From Parus major (taxonomy: Eukaryota > Chordata > Aves > Passeriformes > Paridae), in NCBI RefSeq assembly GCF_001522545.3, contig NC_031776.1, positions 27,973,634 through 28,037,633 on the forward strand: a stretch of DNA of 64,000 nucleotides. The letters run 5' to 3'. The position numbers were made by a program, and so were the translations under genes. The notes beneath the pieces were generated by a model. That model worked only from the letters and a program-made list of their open reading frames with translations. It was not told the origin of the DNA and did not search any database. Positions 50,701-63,400 of this stretch are shown piece by piece (position 1 is the first letter of the stretch; every line of letters starts with the position of its first letter).

Positions 50701-53700
50701 TTAAGCAGGGGCTGGGAATGTGCTTATCAATAGACCTTATTATTCTGCTCAACCTTTGGTAAATAAACCTAGCAAGTTCTTTCAGGCTTCTCTCAATCTT
50801 TTGCTTGTTTGTATGGGATTTCATTGATTCATACTTAGCCCTCTCTGATAATATGACATGACAAAAAATGTAAATGACAGAGTCAATGAGCATTTCTATT
50901 CAGTTGAAACAAAACAAGTGAGATCAACTATCAAACTCTCTGGATTTACATTCTTTGAAATAGAATTTATTACCTTGTTAGAAGCTAGAACAAAACACAC
51001 CGAGAAGAAAAATATGCAACCGTTTTTTATTACTGGAGTTAAGGAAGAAAATTTTATGGGAGGAATGTCCTTTGGGCATGCTTCAGTCAACTCTGTCAAA
51101 CAGAGTGGCCAAAAATGATAAAATTCAAAACCTGCAGCTGCTGGTTCCTTTGGGAGTCACATTACAGTAGTACAAGCAACAATCTTTCATTTTATAAGAG
51201 AAGCATATGACTGCAGCCAAAGGCCTTTCAATGCTATTTTAGGTAAGCTGATCTTCATAAAGGCCATTGTAATCTCTGGTGCTGCTCAGGTTTTAGGCGA
51301 TATTTTCATTTCATAATGCTGTTTCTGTGTCCACTGAAAACATCCGCCTCGACGTGCCAGGCTCGATCGTGCACACTGTTACATCACTTGGCAAATGAGG
51401 TCACCTCAACTAAATGGCAGTATTATGGAGAAGGGAATGAAAACCCCAGGATTTAACTGTTGGGACCCAAGCTGCAACCCATCATGTGCTGAAGATCCCA
51501 CAGCAATGCTGGGAGGGCCCAGAGGGTGCAGTGGGCAAGGCAAGCAGCAGGGAGGACTCAAACACAAGTGATCATCTCTCCCAGGTTCCTTTTTCTCAGT
51601 GCCAAGCACCATCTGAGGGTATTGGTATGCAACAATTTTGCAAACTCTTCCACTCAAGGTCAGCTTTGCTTCAAGCAGAGCTCAGCCCTGCAGCCTATCT
51701 GCAGCAGCAGTGGCCTGCTTTTATGTGATGATTAATGGGAACATTGAGCTGAAGCAGATCATTAGGATGCCCTCAGCCATCATATGTTCTTTCAGCCTGA
51801 AGCCTGCCTGGCACCCAGCACCTTCTATCAGTCATGTTGCTAACATGTGCTGGTTTTTCTAGTGTGTACTAAATCCCTCTGAAAATTCACTGTCTTCAGT
51901 GTGACACTTGCAAGGGGAGAAGGGGCAGGACCAGGTTTTCCTTTAGTGGCTTGGAGATAAGCACCACTCACAGTCACCATTCCTCCCAGTGAATTTTCTG
52001 TATTCACATCTGCATTTCCCTTTATGTTCTATTAAACCAACCTAGTACTGAAAGCCATGCAAAACGACTTGTCCAAATCCACCTTTGAATTAATTTTGGG
52101 CCTAAGGCCCTGATTTATAGTAATGGGACCTAGGGACCAATAATAAGAAAGAAAAATAGCAGCTATTAAATCTGCAAAAAGGAAACAACTTGGAGAGAGA
52201 TGCCAAGCTGGTCTCTCCAGCAATGGCAGAGGGGAGTCAGACTTACAAGACCATATGGCTTAGATGTAGTTTAAATAATCTCCTCCAATTAAAAACAAAG
52301 CCAGTTTTATGTCAAACATCTGTTCTGTGAATTCATCAATTTGGGCAAAAAAAACATCAGGGGATATTTTAAGTACTTCATCATGGTTTTGGTTTCTCTG
52401 TGCAGATCCTCACCCATTTTGAGGGGGTTAGTATCCCTGAAGGGGGAGTGCTGTGGTTTCCTACAATGCTACCAGGCATGAGGGCAGGCTTTTGTGTTTC
52501 TGTTTGCTGGGCTCCCCATCCATGCTGCCTCCAGATATCCAGCATTCATTGCAGGGGACGGGGGTGTTTTAGAGGAGTCCAGAGCACCTGAGGTGAGTCA
52601 GTGAAGGTCAGCAGAGGGTCTGCTGGAAGCTGGGCAGGGCTGGCACTGGAGAGGATATCTGTCTAATGAAATCAGTCTTATTTGTGTCTAAACCACAGTG
52701 GTACTTGGCTACTAAATCCTGATCCCTGCATGCTGGCAGAGGTGAGGAAGAGAATATAAGATTATCTCTTTTCTGCCTTCAAGCCCTCACTTCTTATAGC
52801 AGGACCAGGAAAACAGCTTTGAAGCAATCTACAACTTCTTGTCTTGGAAATCTCTACTTTTTTTTACTTGAGAAGGAGAGGGAGATCTCTGCCAGGTATT
52901 GTTTGAAATTATATCACTTTCCATAAGTCCATTAAGAGTATAACTGTGCAGACAGCAATGTAGCTGTTTAAAATTACTATCCAGATTATAAAGGAAATAT
53001 AATCTGGGGATATGTGTATTAAGCAAGACTGATCTAGTGTACAAACTGAAATTTATATTCTTCTAAAGCATCCTTAGCTGGCCTTATTGTGCTTTTTTTT
53101 TATTTACTGTTGTATCATTTGTTTCCTTCCCAAGAGGGCATCTGAGGTTTCTCCTCTGGTTACTGAGAACCCTTGTTCACAGTTCTTTGGGTAGCTGTTT
53201 ACTTTTGGTGTAATTTAATAGCTGAGGTAGTTAATTAAGGACCTAATTATTTCCTGATGTTGATATCAGGGAATCAGTAGATTCCTTGCTGAGAAACAAA
53301 TAGTGGGGATCATACTCAGCTGGGAGCACTGTGGAGGGAGGAAGGCTTCTGGAAGGTTTCCTGGTCTCCCTTTTCAAAATTCTGCTCAGGGCAGAATGCC
53401 CCACTTAAATAAAGACAGATATGCATATAACCCACCTTTTGCAAGGGCTTCTTTTCTTATCCCCTGTGTTTCTAAAGCTTCATCAGACTCAAATACTCCT
53501 TTTCCACCAGTACCAGGTATGTGACGCTGGCAGCTGCGTTTCTATTTTAAACTCATCAGCTGTGAAGATTTTCTGCTGTGCACACTTGCCTCTGCTGCTT
53601 ATACCTGGAGGTGTTTCACAAAGTTCCTGGCCAGAATACATGATCAGATTTTGTGTACTTGCTAGGAATGGCTCGGGAGTTGGTGTCTGATGAATCATCT

Positions 53701-56700
53701 GTGATTGGAACCCTTGATCCCCAGTTCAAAATGGTGCCAAACATGAAGGAAAACAGCTAGTCAGCTCCCTGATTTCAGTCTATTCTTGCTTTTTTTTTAA
53801 CCCTGAGTTGGTATAGAAAATCTTGTGGCTGCAAAATTCAGCAGGTAGGGTTTACCTTGGAGGGTTTCAGCCATCTGCCTTGCTCACCCTCCAAAACCAA
53901 AGGGTTTTGGAGCCAGATGTTTTGACTGTGTGTCACTGAGGAGCTCCATCTTGTGCTTCTCCAGGGAAGGGAGAAGAATGGAATTTGGGTACCAGCTCCC
54001 TGAGCCAAATGCCATGAGGAAACCCTCAGATCAAACACAGGCATGTTCTGGTTCAGTTTGTTGCGTGAAACAAAGTGAATCTGGTTGTCTTTATCTTCAA
54101 AAGCATTTTTTTTTATTAGCTAGAAATGCTGTTTCATTTGGACCAACTTAGTCTTACTTTCTGGAAAAAAGGCTCCAGAAACAATTCAGACAGTTCCATT
54201 CAAGCTGTTCAGCAGATGTCAGCATGTGCCGGAGTCCAAAATCCAGCAGAGTCAGGATATGGTTGTCTAGTAGGGACTCCAGCAAGAGAAGCTGGAAAGG
54301 TACGTGCTATTTGAGACTGTAGCACCAGATTTCCTTTCCTTAAGCATATTTATATGCCCCCACGTGCCATCTGTCTCTTCTCCATGCTGTGGAATAACTT
54401 GCTGTGTCTATATTTGTGATTCTGCACACCCAGATGCCTCTGTTATCTCCTTGTTGAGAAGAGCAAAGATGGTACATTTGGCCCATTGGACGTCACCATT
54501 ACCCCAGCCATGTGTTTGAGTAATTGCCTAAATATAAACAGACCTTCCCCTGGAGCTTGAGCAGTGATCCTCCCTGTTCAGTCAGATAAAACAGAAAGAG
54601 TGGGAAGCACCAACTCCATCTTAATGGAAGATGGGTAGTGGGGCCGAAGGACTCCGATGAGTCAAGCATTTTCCACTGAGTTTTCAATGCAGAGCTATTC
54701 AGTCCAGAGCAGTGCTACTGACTGCACTAGGTTATTCCTGGTTAGCCCATAGCTCCTGAAACACAGCCTGTCCCCACAGAAACAGCCCTGAACAAATGCA
54801 GCAAAGCATCCACCAGCATTGACAAAGCTCAGCATCCTTTAGAGCTGAGAGGCTTTAGAGTGACAAACATGGGTGACTCAGAGTTCACACTCCAAACAGA
54901 GCCTGTTACAGAGTAAAAAAAAAACTAAAGCAATTCTAGCACTGAAATTCCTCAAAGGCTTTTTCTGAATTTGATCTCTCACTCTCTAGCCTCCCAGTAA
55001 AAAGAAAATCTCTATGAAATTACAGAAATTTTCACAAAGAACTCCGCAGGGGATAAGATTTCTCATGTCCATCCCCCAGCTAAAGTGACAGCTCCTGAAT
55101 TTATTTCAGTGCAGACAGAAACAACATCTAAGTGGTTTTATTCACTTTTTTTAATCTCTTGATAAGAATGCAAATCCCATTCTTGCTCCAACTGCCTCTC
55201 TCACCCTCTTGAAATAGGCTGTTTATGGTGACTAAATGCTTCTATTCAAAATTGGCTTTCATCCAGAACCAGACAGGCAGAAAGCCTAAAAGCAACAGAA
55301 AACTAGCAATTTATATTAGGGTGTAGTGCTGCAGCACACAAAACGTTTTGTTTAAACTAGCCGAGCTCTGTGTCCTCTTGAATAGATGTAAATAACCAGC
55401 TTGTGTGGATTTCCACAGCACTGTTGGCATATTTCAAAACACTTAAACAGACTGCAGACACCCACCTCCCAAATACCTGCTCACCCTGCTGGAGAGCTAG
55501 CCATGCCCACTTCACTTTCACCTGGAGTGGATTTAGTACTACTTAAGATCTATTTTAAGGGTTTATTTGAAGGAAGGAAGGACAGACTGTGACTGGTAGG
55601 TGTTTTCCATCTGCACTCTGATGATAAATATGCCTCTGGTGCTCAGCCTTGCTTCCTCTGCCTTCTGCTTTGTGGCTGAAAATGAAACAGGTGCACAGTG
55701 AGCATGCACACACACACTGTGATTGAGGAAAGGCAGTCTCATGCTCATCCTGCACTGACCAGTGCCTGCTGGTCACTGGAGCTCTTGGAGCATCCTGGAC
55801 ACCGCCACAGCAAGATGTGACCGTGCCTGGGATCATTTTGGTTGCTTGTATTTCACTCTCCTGTGGCTGATGGGCATGGGGTGGGTGTTCCCAGGAGCAG
55901 AAAGGGTCATGTGGGTGACAAACTCATTCCCAGAGTCAGTGTGACATAAACTGCTCTCATCAATGCTCTGAGGTGTGGCAGCAGTGTCCTGCAGCACACA
56001 GGGGAGTTCCCAAGGGCTGTGGCTGGGTTCCTGCCCGCACTGGTGAACAGGCAGGGATCCACTCTAGCTCGGGTTTGATCACCAAATTAGAGTGAGATGA
56101 TTAGATTATCCTGATGAAAACATTTACACACTGAATGCATGGTGGTGTTTCCTAGCCCAGGAACACATGAAGGCAGAGGATGGGAGATGGTTTGCTGATG
56201 GCAGGCACTGTGGAGACAGGCTGGGGCTCCTGCCAGCTTCTCTCAGGACATACAGCCACTCCAGACAGCTTGGGGCCCTCTTGCTTCCTCATTACATTTT
56301 GCTATTTGCTTCCACCATTTCCTTTTTTCCCTGATTTTAAGGCTGTTGCTTGCTGTGTAATTTGTTAGATCTGTCCCTGTGTTAGATCTTTCAGTTATGC
56401 CTTGTGCTCTGCAAAGGCATGTTGCATTGTTATTTTTATTTTAATGTGTCTTGTTCTGCCATATACAGATTAGAGTGCTGTCTGGGTTCTAAATATATCC
56501 AGTCAGTGGCTTTAATGGTGGTTTTAATCACAGGAATAATAAAAGTGAACATCATATGTTAAAATGTGAGGCCATTTACCTGTGAATTTCAACCCCAAGG
56601 GCATTCTCTATTTTCTTTCCAAAACAAATGCAATATGTGTGAGAAACCAGCAGTCCATCTGTATTCCTGTTTCCATGCTCCAGCATAGAGGGAAGCATGA

Positions 56701-57990
56701 TATACTTCCCTCAAGTTGGAAAATTGTTCTCTAAAAACAAATGAAGTAACAGCTTGAGTGATCACTTTGTAGGTGAAATGATTTCATTGGGAATCAGATG
56801 TATTTGCATTATTCCTCAGTGGCTTACAAATTGTATATATATTATTATTATATCGTAAGTTTTCCAGAGAGATTACTTTGCTGTGGATTAATTTGGTAGG
56901 AAAGTTTTCTTTGTGGTGTGGTGGTATGTAAGACATGGAACAGGCCTGGGGAGTACTTGGAAGTCCTTGGGCAAAAGGATCTCCTTTTCTGTTCCCTGGA
57001 GCTGGCACCTAAAAATAATCTATGGGCCCTTCCTGAGCTAGCTGCTCATACCTACCACCTGCACCTACCTGTAAAAGGGAAACTGCTCAATTCCACCTGC
57101 CAAAGAGGGGTCTTTCCTTGAAAATGTGTTATTTTAGCACTGGCTCCAGCCAGTCAGAGCATGTGGAAGCCCTGGCCCACATTTCCATCCAGCGGGTCCT
57201 GGAGGAGCAGATGATATCAATTCATATGTCTGCAGGGATAGTCAGGCCTCCAGGGAGCTGAGGGAAATAAGCTCCCTTCCTCACACATCAAAGGTATGGT
57301 CTGAAGGTGGGGGGACGAGAATCTCACCTGCTGAGGCAGAACTTGGTCACACCAGGTGCCCAGGAGCTCCTCCAGGGGATGATCACTTCCTGTTCTCATT
57401 ATATTAAATTGCTGTTTGTAATGAATTGAACAGGCACACAGAGCTGGATGGTACCTGAGAGTTGTGGAGCACACCTCCCTCCTCTGGGATAACATTTACA
57501 GGTGTTGCCCAAATCGAAGCATCTGTTTGTTCACAGATGTTTAGTTCTTTTGGAAGGGATGACAAAGCCTGCCATAAACTGATGTTATGTCAGCTGCCCC
57601 TCAGCCCCCAGTGAGGAGGGCAGGGAGCTGCTTAGGGCAGCACTTCCCAGGCTGATGCTCACTGGAAAATGCTTTATTTGTCCCAAAATTTCCCAAGTGT
57701 CATCATGACCAAGCCTTTTTCTCTGGAATATTCCCAGTCTGTTTCACCTTCCCTGCTTAAGCAATAAAAATTACTTCTTTTTCACAATTCAATCTGAAGT
57801 ATATAAAGACAATTTTTTAATATTCTGGAACATCCTCTGCGTATATCACTGAAAGCAATGAGTCTGGGGATGCAGTCTGAACCAGCTCCTTCATGTCCAG
57901 ACACTGCACCTGTTTATTAGATAAACACCTCGAAGACAAGCAAGAGTTAATTCTTTATAGCAAATTCAGCTGCTGTGGGATGGCAAAGAC

Positions 57991-58003
57991 CGACACCTAG
58001 TGG
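57991..58003 (-). promoter_or_regulatory. CTCF-like core motif
   Basis: CGACACCTAGTGG differs by one base from CGCCACCTAGTGG, the complement of a common CTCF core. A single motif match in 64 kb is weak evidence, so this is only a candidate. Confidence 0.25.
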
Positions 58004-60227
58004 TACAACGGGACAAGTTATGGAATGGTCTAAACAGCTCTCTGGGAGAGAAGCTGAGAGATACAACAGAGTATTTGTTCACATTGTCCTCTAAAAGGAG
58101 GAGATATTTGATTATTTTCAGATAAGATATCAGAGATATCATAATTTGGGGGGACAGAAAGTTTCTTTAGTGTGGAACAATGTAAGAACTACGGGAAATC
58201 CATCACTTTTGGTAAGAGATGTCTGTGTATTTAGCAAGAAGTAATCAGTTTTTTTCTTCCTGTCTTAAATATCCCACACCATGCCAAATCATATACTATA
58301 TTTGGTCAGGAAGATTTTCTATTCCTCAAATTAGTCCATAGCAAAGAAACCTCAGCAAATATTACAGCAATATCTCATTCTTACCATCCCTGTGAATGTC
58401 TGTTCTCCAGTTGTGGGGAGATTGTCAGCATGGTGAGTGGTGGGTTTGCTGATAAACTGCCCAATTAGCTGCTACACTGACCTCTTGTGCACTTTCATCA
58501 GTGCACTGAGCTCTTTCTGCCAGGATTAATGCCAGTGCTTTGTCTGAATGGCCTCAAACAGCTGCCATGCTTGGTTTTGTTTGTTTTTTTCGATTTATTT
58601 ACAAATAATCTTTCAGAGAAATATTTCCTTCTTCTTCCCCAAATCTAGCATTTCGTCTACGGCAGAGACACAGGACAGGTGAGAACCAGTCCTTGTCCAC
58701 TGACCCCTTTCTGTAATTGTGAATATCACCCCTGTGAGTGGGATTTCTTTCACATCTGCATTGGACACAAAAACCCCCATGCCACTGAGAGGGGAGACAG
58801 GCTGTTCCCGTAGGAGTGTGTATTCAGGGCTGCTTGGGCTAAGATAAGGGATTTTGAGATTGTACCAGCTCAAGAGTGAAATCTATAGAGATTTGTGTGC
58901 TCTCCTCAAGGGCTCCCCCATTCAAGCTGAGGAGCAGACCCCAGTTTTTACTGATTCCACAGTTAACTCTGCATCTGACAAGATTTCTTCCAATTCCAAT
59001 TAAACCAGTTGGGTTTACAAGTTCTTCACTTAAAATCATTGTGTATTAGCCTTGGTTTTAGCTTCATATCCTAAGAAAATTATAGTATTATGCTTGTTTA
59101 CTATCCTCATCTTAATAACATTTGAATCAGTGAACTAATTTCTATCAAAATTTCTATCAAATTTGGCATTGGAATAAGGACCCCAAAGATTCCTGCAAAC
59201 CTTGGGGAAGCAGGCAGCACACAGGACAAAGAAAGAGGATCCCTAACAACAATCAGGCAGCAAGAAATCCACACTGCAGAGGAGCATTAAGAAAGACTCC
59301 TCATGCCAGAAAAACTTAGATTCATTCTCACACCTTTTTAGACACGCAAGAATCTAACTCTGAGATCCAGTTCTGTTAAAGAAACCCCAAGCTTTGTTAA
59401 AAACAAATCTGTACAATCACTTCTTTATGTACACACAAGTGCTTACATTCCCAGTCCCTGGATATACAGAGACTGTGGTTACACTGCTGTTCTTCAAGAG
59501 TAACAGGGTGTGAGGCTGAAGCAGAGCAGCAGTTCCAGCATTTAGTACGGAAGTAAAACGATACATTTATTCCTAGGTACAAATCCTGAAAGTCAGCATA
59601 TAATCAATCACTCTGTGTTTATATATTTACACCTCTGGGTTCCATCAGAGAGCATGGGAGGAGCTTTTCTAATCTGCCCTATCAGGATTTCATAGTCTCC
59701 CAAGAGGTCCCTAGAGCAACTTTGGGAAGATGAGAGTACATTTCTTGTCTTCCAAGAGAAGAGAAGCTGTTTTCTCACTGCACTGGTGGCCAGTGGGAAT
59801 GTGTCTCCTTTATCCTCTAGAGGGATGAGCTGGAATTTGTCACACCATGAAGCACAGCACTGAGGCATCCTGGGCTATTGCCAAGCTAGAAAGTGACCCC
59901 AGAAATTAAAGCAACAAAAAACCCCCAGGGTTTCTGATGGACACTCACAGCTAGAAAATTCACAGCTCAAAAACTCCCCCACAGCTAGCATTCAAAAGGT
60001 TACGGGATGGTATCTTTGGTGTCTCACTTCAGCCCAGAAAAATCAATAAGAAGTAAAGGAAACCAAGGCCACAATGTGTTGAACTTTGACAAAACAAATT
60101 ATTAACTTGGCTTCTAAGGAACACAAATCCTGTCTTTGCCAGTGTAAATATGATGCAAAGATGATTGCTTTCATCCTACCCTCACTAACATCTACTCTTT
60201 TTTTTTTTTCCCATTGAACCCGGGCAG

Positions 60228-60474
60228 TTGTCTGGAGGGTGTGAACTAACTGTGGTGCTCCAGGACTTTACAGCGAGCCACAGCAGCGAGCTGAGCATTC
60301 AGGTGGGGCAGACAGTGGAGCTGCTGGAGAGGCCGAGCGAGAGGCCAGGCTGGTGTTTGGTCAGGACCACGGAGCGGAGCCCACCTCAGGAGGGTCTGGT
60401 CCCCAGCAGCGCTCTCTGCATTTCCCATTCCCGCAGCAGCGTGGAGATGGATTGCTTCTTCCCTTCAGGAAAAG
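60228..60474 (+). CDS. KALRN: KALRN exon r: first SH3 domain
   Basis: Local residues 694-775 plus one base. LSGGCELTVVLQDFTASHSS opens an SH3 fold: VVLQDF stands where most SH3 domains have ALYDY, ERPGWCLVR (Trp at local residue 735) is the ligand-binding tryptophan region, and GLVPSSAL supplies the conserved proline (local 752). In this family the SH3 binds proline-rich partners and may restrain GEF1. The exon ends CISHSRSSVEMDCFFPSGK and one base, phase 1, with donor GTAAGC. Mammalian kalirin, as I recall it, reads FFPLVK at the end, so SGK is a small lineage difference. Confidence 0.96.
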
Positions 60475-63400
60475 GTAAGCAACAGCCCGGCTGGTTTAAG
60501 ATTGTTTTGGGTTTTCCCTTTTGTATCATGTAAGTGCAAAGCTGCTTGGGCTGCTCCTGCAGTCAGTGGGTAAAAAGCTGTTCAGTCCTTGGTGAGTTTT
60601 GTTGCCAGGTCCCTGTGAATGGGCACAGCACTAGCCTGACTCCATGTCCATGAGTCAATGTTTGTACATGTGCGTCTTTCGCTATGTGGTAATCATTGTC
60701 TTGAGATTCTGGATAAAAATAAGACTTCTAAACAACAGAGGGACTGTTTTCAGTGCCTAAAGGCCTAGAATGAGGGAAAGCCATGCTGTCTATACACCCA
60801 GGATGCCTCAAATTGTGGATATGTTATTCTATGATTGCCAAAGTGCACACTAGTTCATGTTCTTTTAGTATATTCCTGTCTGTAAATGCAAAGAGGTCAC
60901 CAGTGAGTACTGGTACACTCTACCACCTTGTGAACCAGAGACATTGTGTGTAATGGCACAGTACAATGGGGAAAGAACCCTTCACAATCAATGTGGAACA
61001 AAACACATCGCTGGTATTATCCTGAGAGCTTGGGCTTCACTCACAACAAATGGTGAAATATTGTTTGTCTCTGTGGTGTTTGTGGCCTCTTTAGTTGATG
61101 TTCTGTTCTGAGCAATGTGTGTCCCACATACAGCATCCCTGCAGCCAGGCTTAGGAGATGCTCCAGACTGGTAGACCAGGATTGGTTCAGCTCAGTATGG
61201 GCAGAGCAGGTCTCCTTTTGGCTGTGGCCCCACTTCTGGCCATGCACAACACAAGTAAGGTCCACGGAAGAAAGGCTTTTATCATCCCACTCCTGACTGG
61301 AAGCCTGAACTGTCTTTTTAAATTCTTTTTCCACTTAGCGTTAAGAGAAATAGAATTTGATCCATTGTTGCTTGAGCAAGTTAGGCTTGGTGGTTTTGTT
61401 TGTTTGGAGAAAAAGCACTGAAATGGAGCTGTAGGTTGTCCTCACTCCGTGCCTGCACTCCCACTGCGGAGGCTGGGAGTGGGACACACGCCCAGGACAG
61501 AGCAGTGCTGTAGGGCCAGGGTCTGCTGTCAGTTTTCCTTCAAGAGGATCTGATCCAAACCCGGGGGACGAGAGCTCAGCCTCTCTCAGATTTGATCCCC
61601 TCAGCTCTGTCTGCTGAACCCCAAACTCCCCATGCACTCCTTAGTCCTGCTGCCACCTCTCCCTGCTGCATTCCCGGGGCCCTGCCCTGCTGCTGCTGCC
61701 ACGGGAGCCTGTCCTGGCCCTCAGCTGAGAAGTGCTGCAGTTGCTTACATGCAAATTATCTGTGAATTAACAGAAAGGTGAGGCTGAAAATCAGCCTGGT
61801 GTGTGTAAGAGCAGTCACTGGCTGGCATGACTCACAGGAAGCTGGGGACGTGTCTGCTGTGTGCATGGTCCAGCAGCTGGCCTTGTGTCTCTGCTCAAGG
61901 GCACTGTGAAACACCACTCCAACCACCTCTGAGAGCATCAGGTTGTAGAGCTTTTCCTTAAATGAAATAAGACTTGAACATTGCAAGAGTAGGCTGTGAA
62001 AAGGGAGGCAGGAAATTCTGAGGATGAAGGCAGGGTGGTGCAGGAGGCTGGCAGAGGACACAGAGACTGCTTTTGGCAGATTGTGTGAGCTTTGGGGCAC
62101 AACTGCACCACAGGTCGGGCAGGATGGGCACAGTGCTGGGCTGTGCCTGGTGGACCAGCACCCACTGATAGCTGCAAGCCACCAGGCTGTGTCAGCAGAG
62201 CACCAAGGCTTTGCTGGCATGCTCTGCCTGCCTGTGGGCAGGTTTTCTCACCTGACACACTGCCACCTCTCCTGGGCTGGAGCTGCCTCTTGGCCCAGCA
62301 CCTCCGAGTGAGTGCTGAGTGAGTGTGGGGCCGGCTGGCTCCAGCCATGTGTTCATGGCCTTTATTTCCTTTATATCTTGTTCCCCCTTGGCCTCAGTTT
62401 TCTTCCTGTACATACCAAAGCTATATCAGGGAGCCTCAGAATTAATGGGATCTCCAGAAGTGCGGCTAGAAATAATAAAAATAACCACCCAATCCACAAT
62501 TTTGGCCAGTGTACAGCAAATAGGCTCCGTGTCTAATCAGTTCTCCCTCTATTAGGAAAACAGGAAATTGTTTAAACTGAATGAACAGATGCTGGGAATA
62601 AAGAAAGAGGAGTAAGTTTAAAGGGGAAAGTGCAGTAGCTGCTGAAAGAGACTGCTGGTCTTGTGAGGTGCTGGTAAGATTAGCACGACAAATGGTTTCT
62701 GACTGTTCAGAGTTGTGCCCTTCTCTACTTCCAGTAGCTTTTGGCATGGGTTGCATGTAGAATCCCTTGGTCCAGACTTGCACAATTTCTTGCATTTCTC
62801 TGCAACCCAGAACAAAGGCTGGCACATCTTATATCAACATTAATGATGTCCCTGGTCTGCTTCAAGTATATAAACATACACAGTTGCAGAAAAGCAGGTT
62901 AATAGCTGAAATTTACTTGCAATTACCAAGGCACATAATTCTTTGCTTTTACAAGCACAATTACAAGAACAGAAAGTACCTGTACTCAAAAGTTAACATT
63001 TCTAATAATAGAATTTACCATCTATTTTAGAAATATGCAGAGTTTTTCCAAGTATCAAAACACAGTTACATCTTAATAGAGGGAAACAGCAAATTACTCT
63101 GTTTGGTCCTATTATAAGTAATGGTGGTGTATAAATGTAAATCATGGCTCACAGAAGCTACATGTTGTCCTTAAAATGAAAGATTAAAGAAAGTAATATG
63201 TCAGCCAACATCTGAATAGATGAAGGCTTGAACAACTTGGTGGGATCACCAGAACATTTTGTAAAGCATCAGTACAAGTCCTCATCAAGCCTTTCAGAAC
63301 AGTCTAACTAAAAGCCACTAGAAATGCAAAACCAAACTCCACAAGTGAACATGTGCTCTGTCTGGCTCTTCCTCACTCTTCTACACTATTCCTTTGAAAA

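Larger units (their letters stand above)
28078..60227 (+). other. KALRN: KALRN 32-kb intron
   Basis: By far the largest intron in the window, between the isoform branch point and the SH3 exon. I found no exon, RNA gene or intact transposon. A kalirin-7-type terminal exon is expected here by analogy with mammals; I looked for a tail ending Tyr-Val-stop after an AG acceptor and saw no convincing case. Simple features are an A run (31589-31607), a T-rich run (36462-36483), a cluster of inverted CCAAT boxes (41582-41738), a CpG-dense patch (51345-51369) and a CTCF-like word (57991-58003). The longest open frames (165, 163, 147 and 146 codons) look like chance. Confidence 0.65.

Noticed and set aside
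50507..50893. 128-codon minus-strand frame with membrane-like start
   Set aside because: AT-rich sequence favours hydrophobic codons; I recognise no family and no neighbouring exon.
61756..62348. Overlapping 154- and 136-codon minus-strand frames after the SH3 exon
   Set aside because: Two frames open over the same GC-rich stretch, a usual sign of base composition rather than coding.
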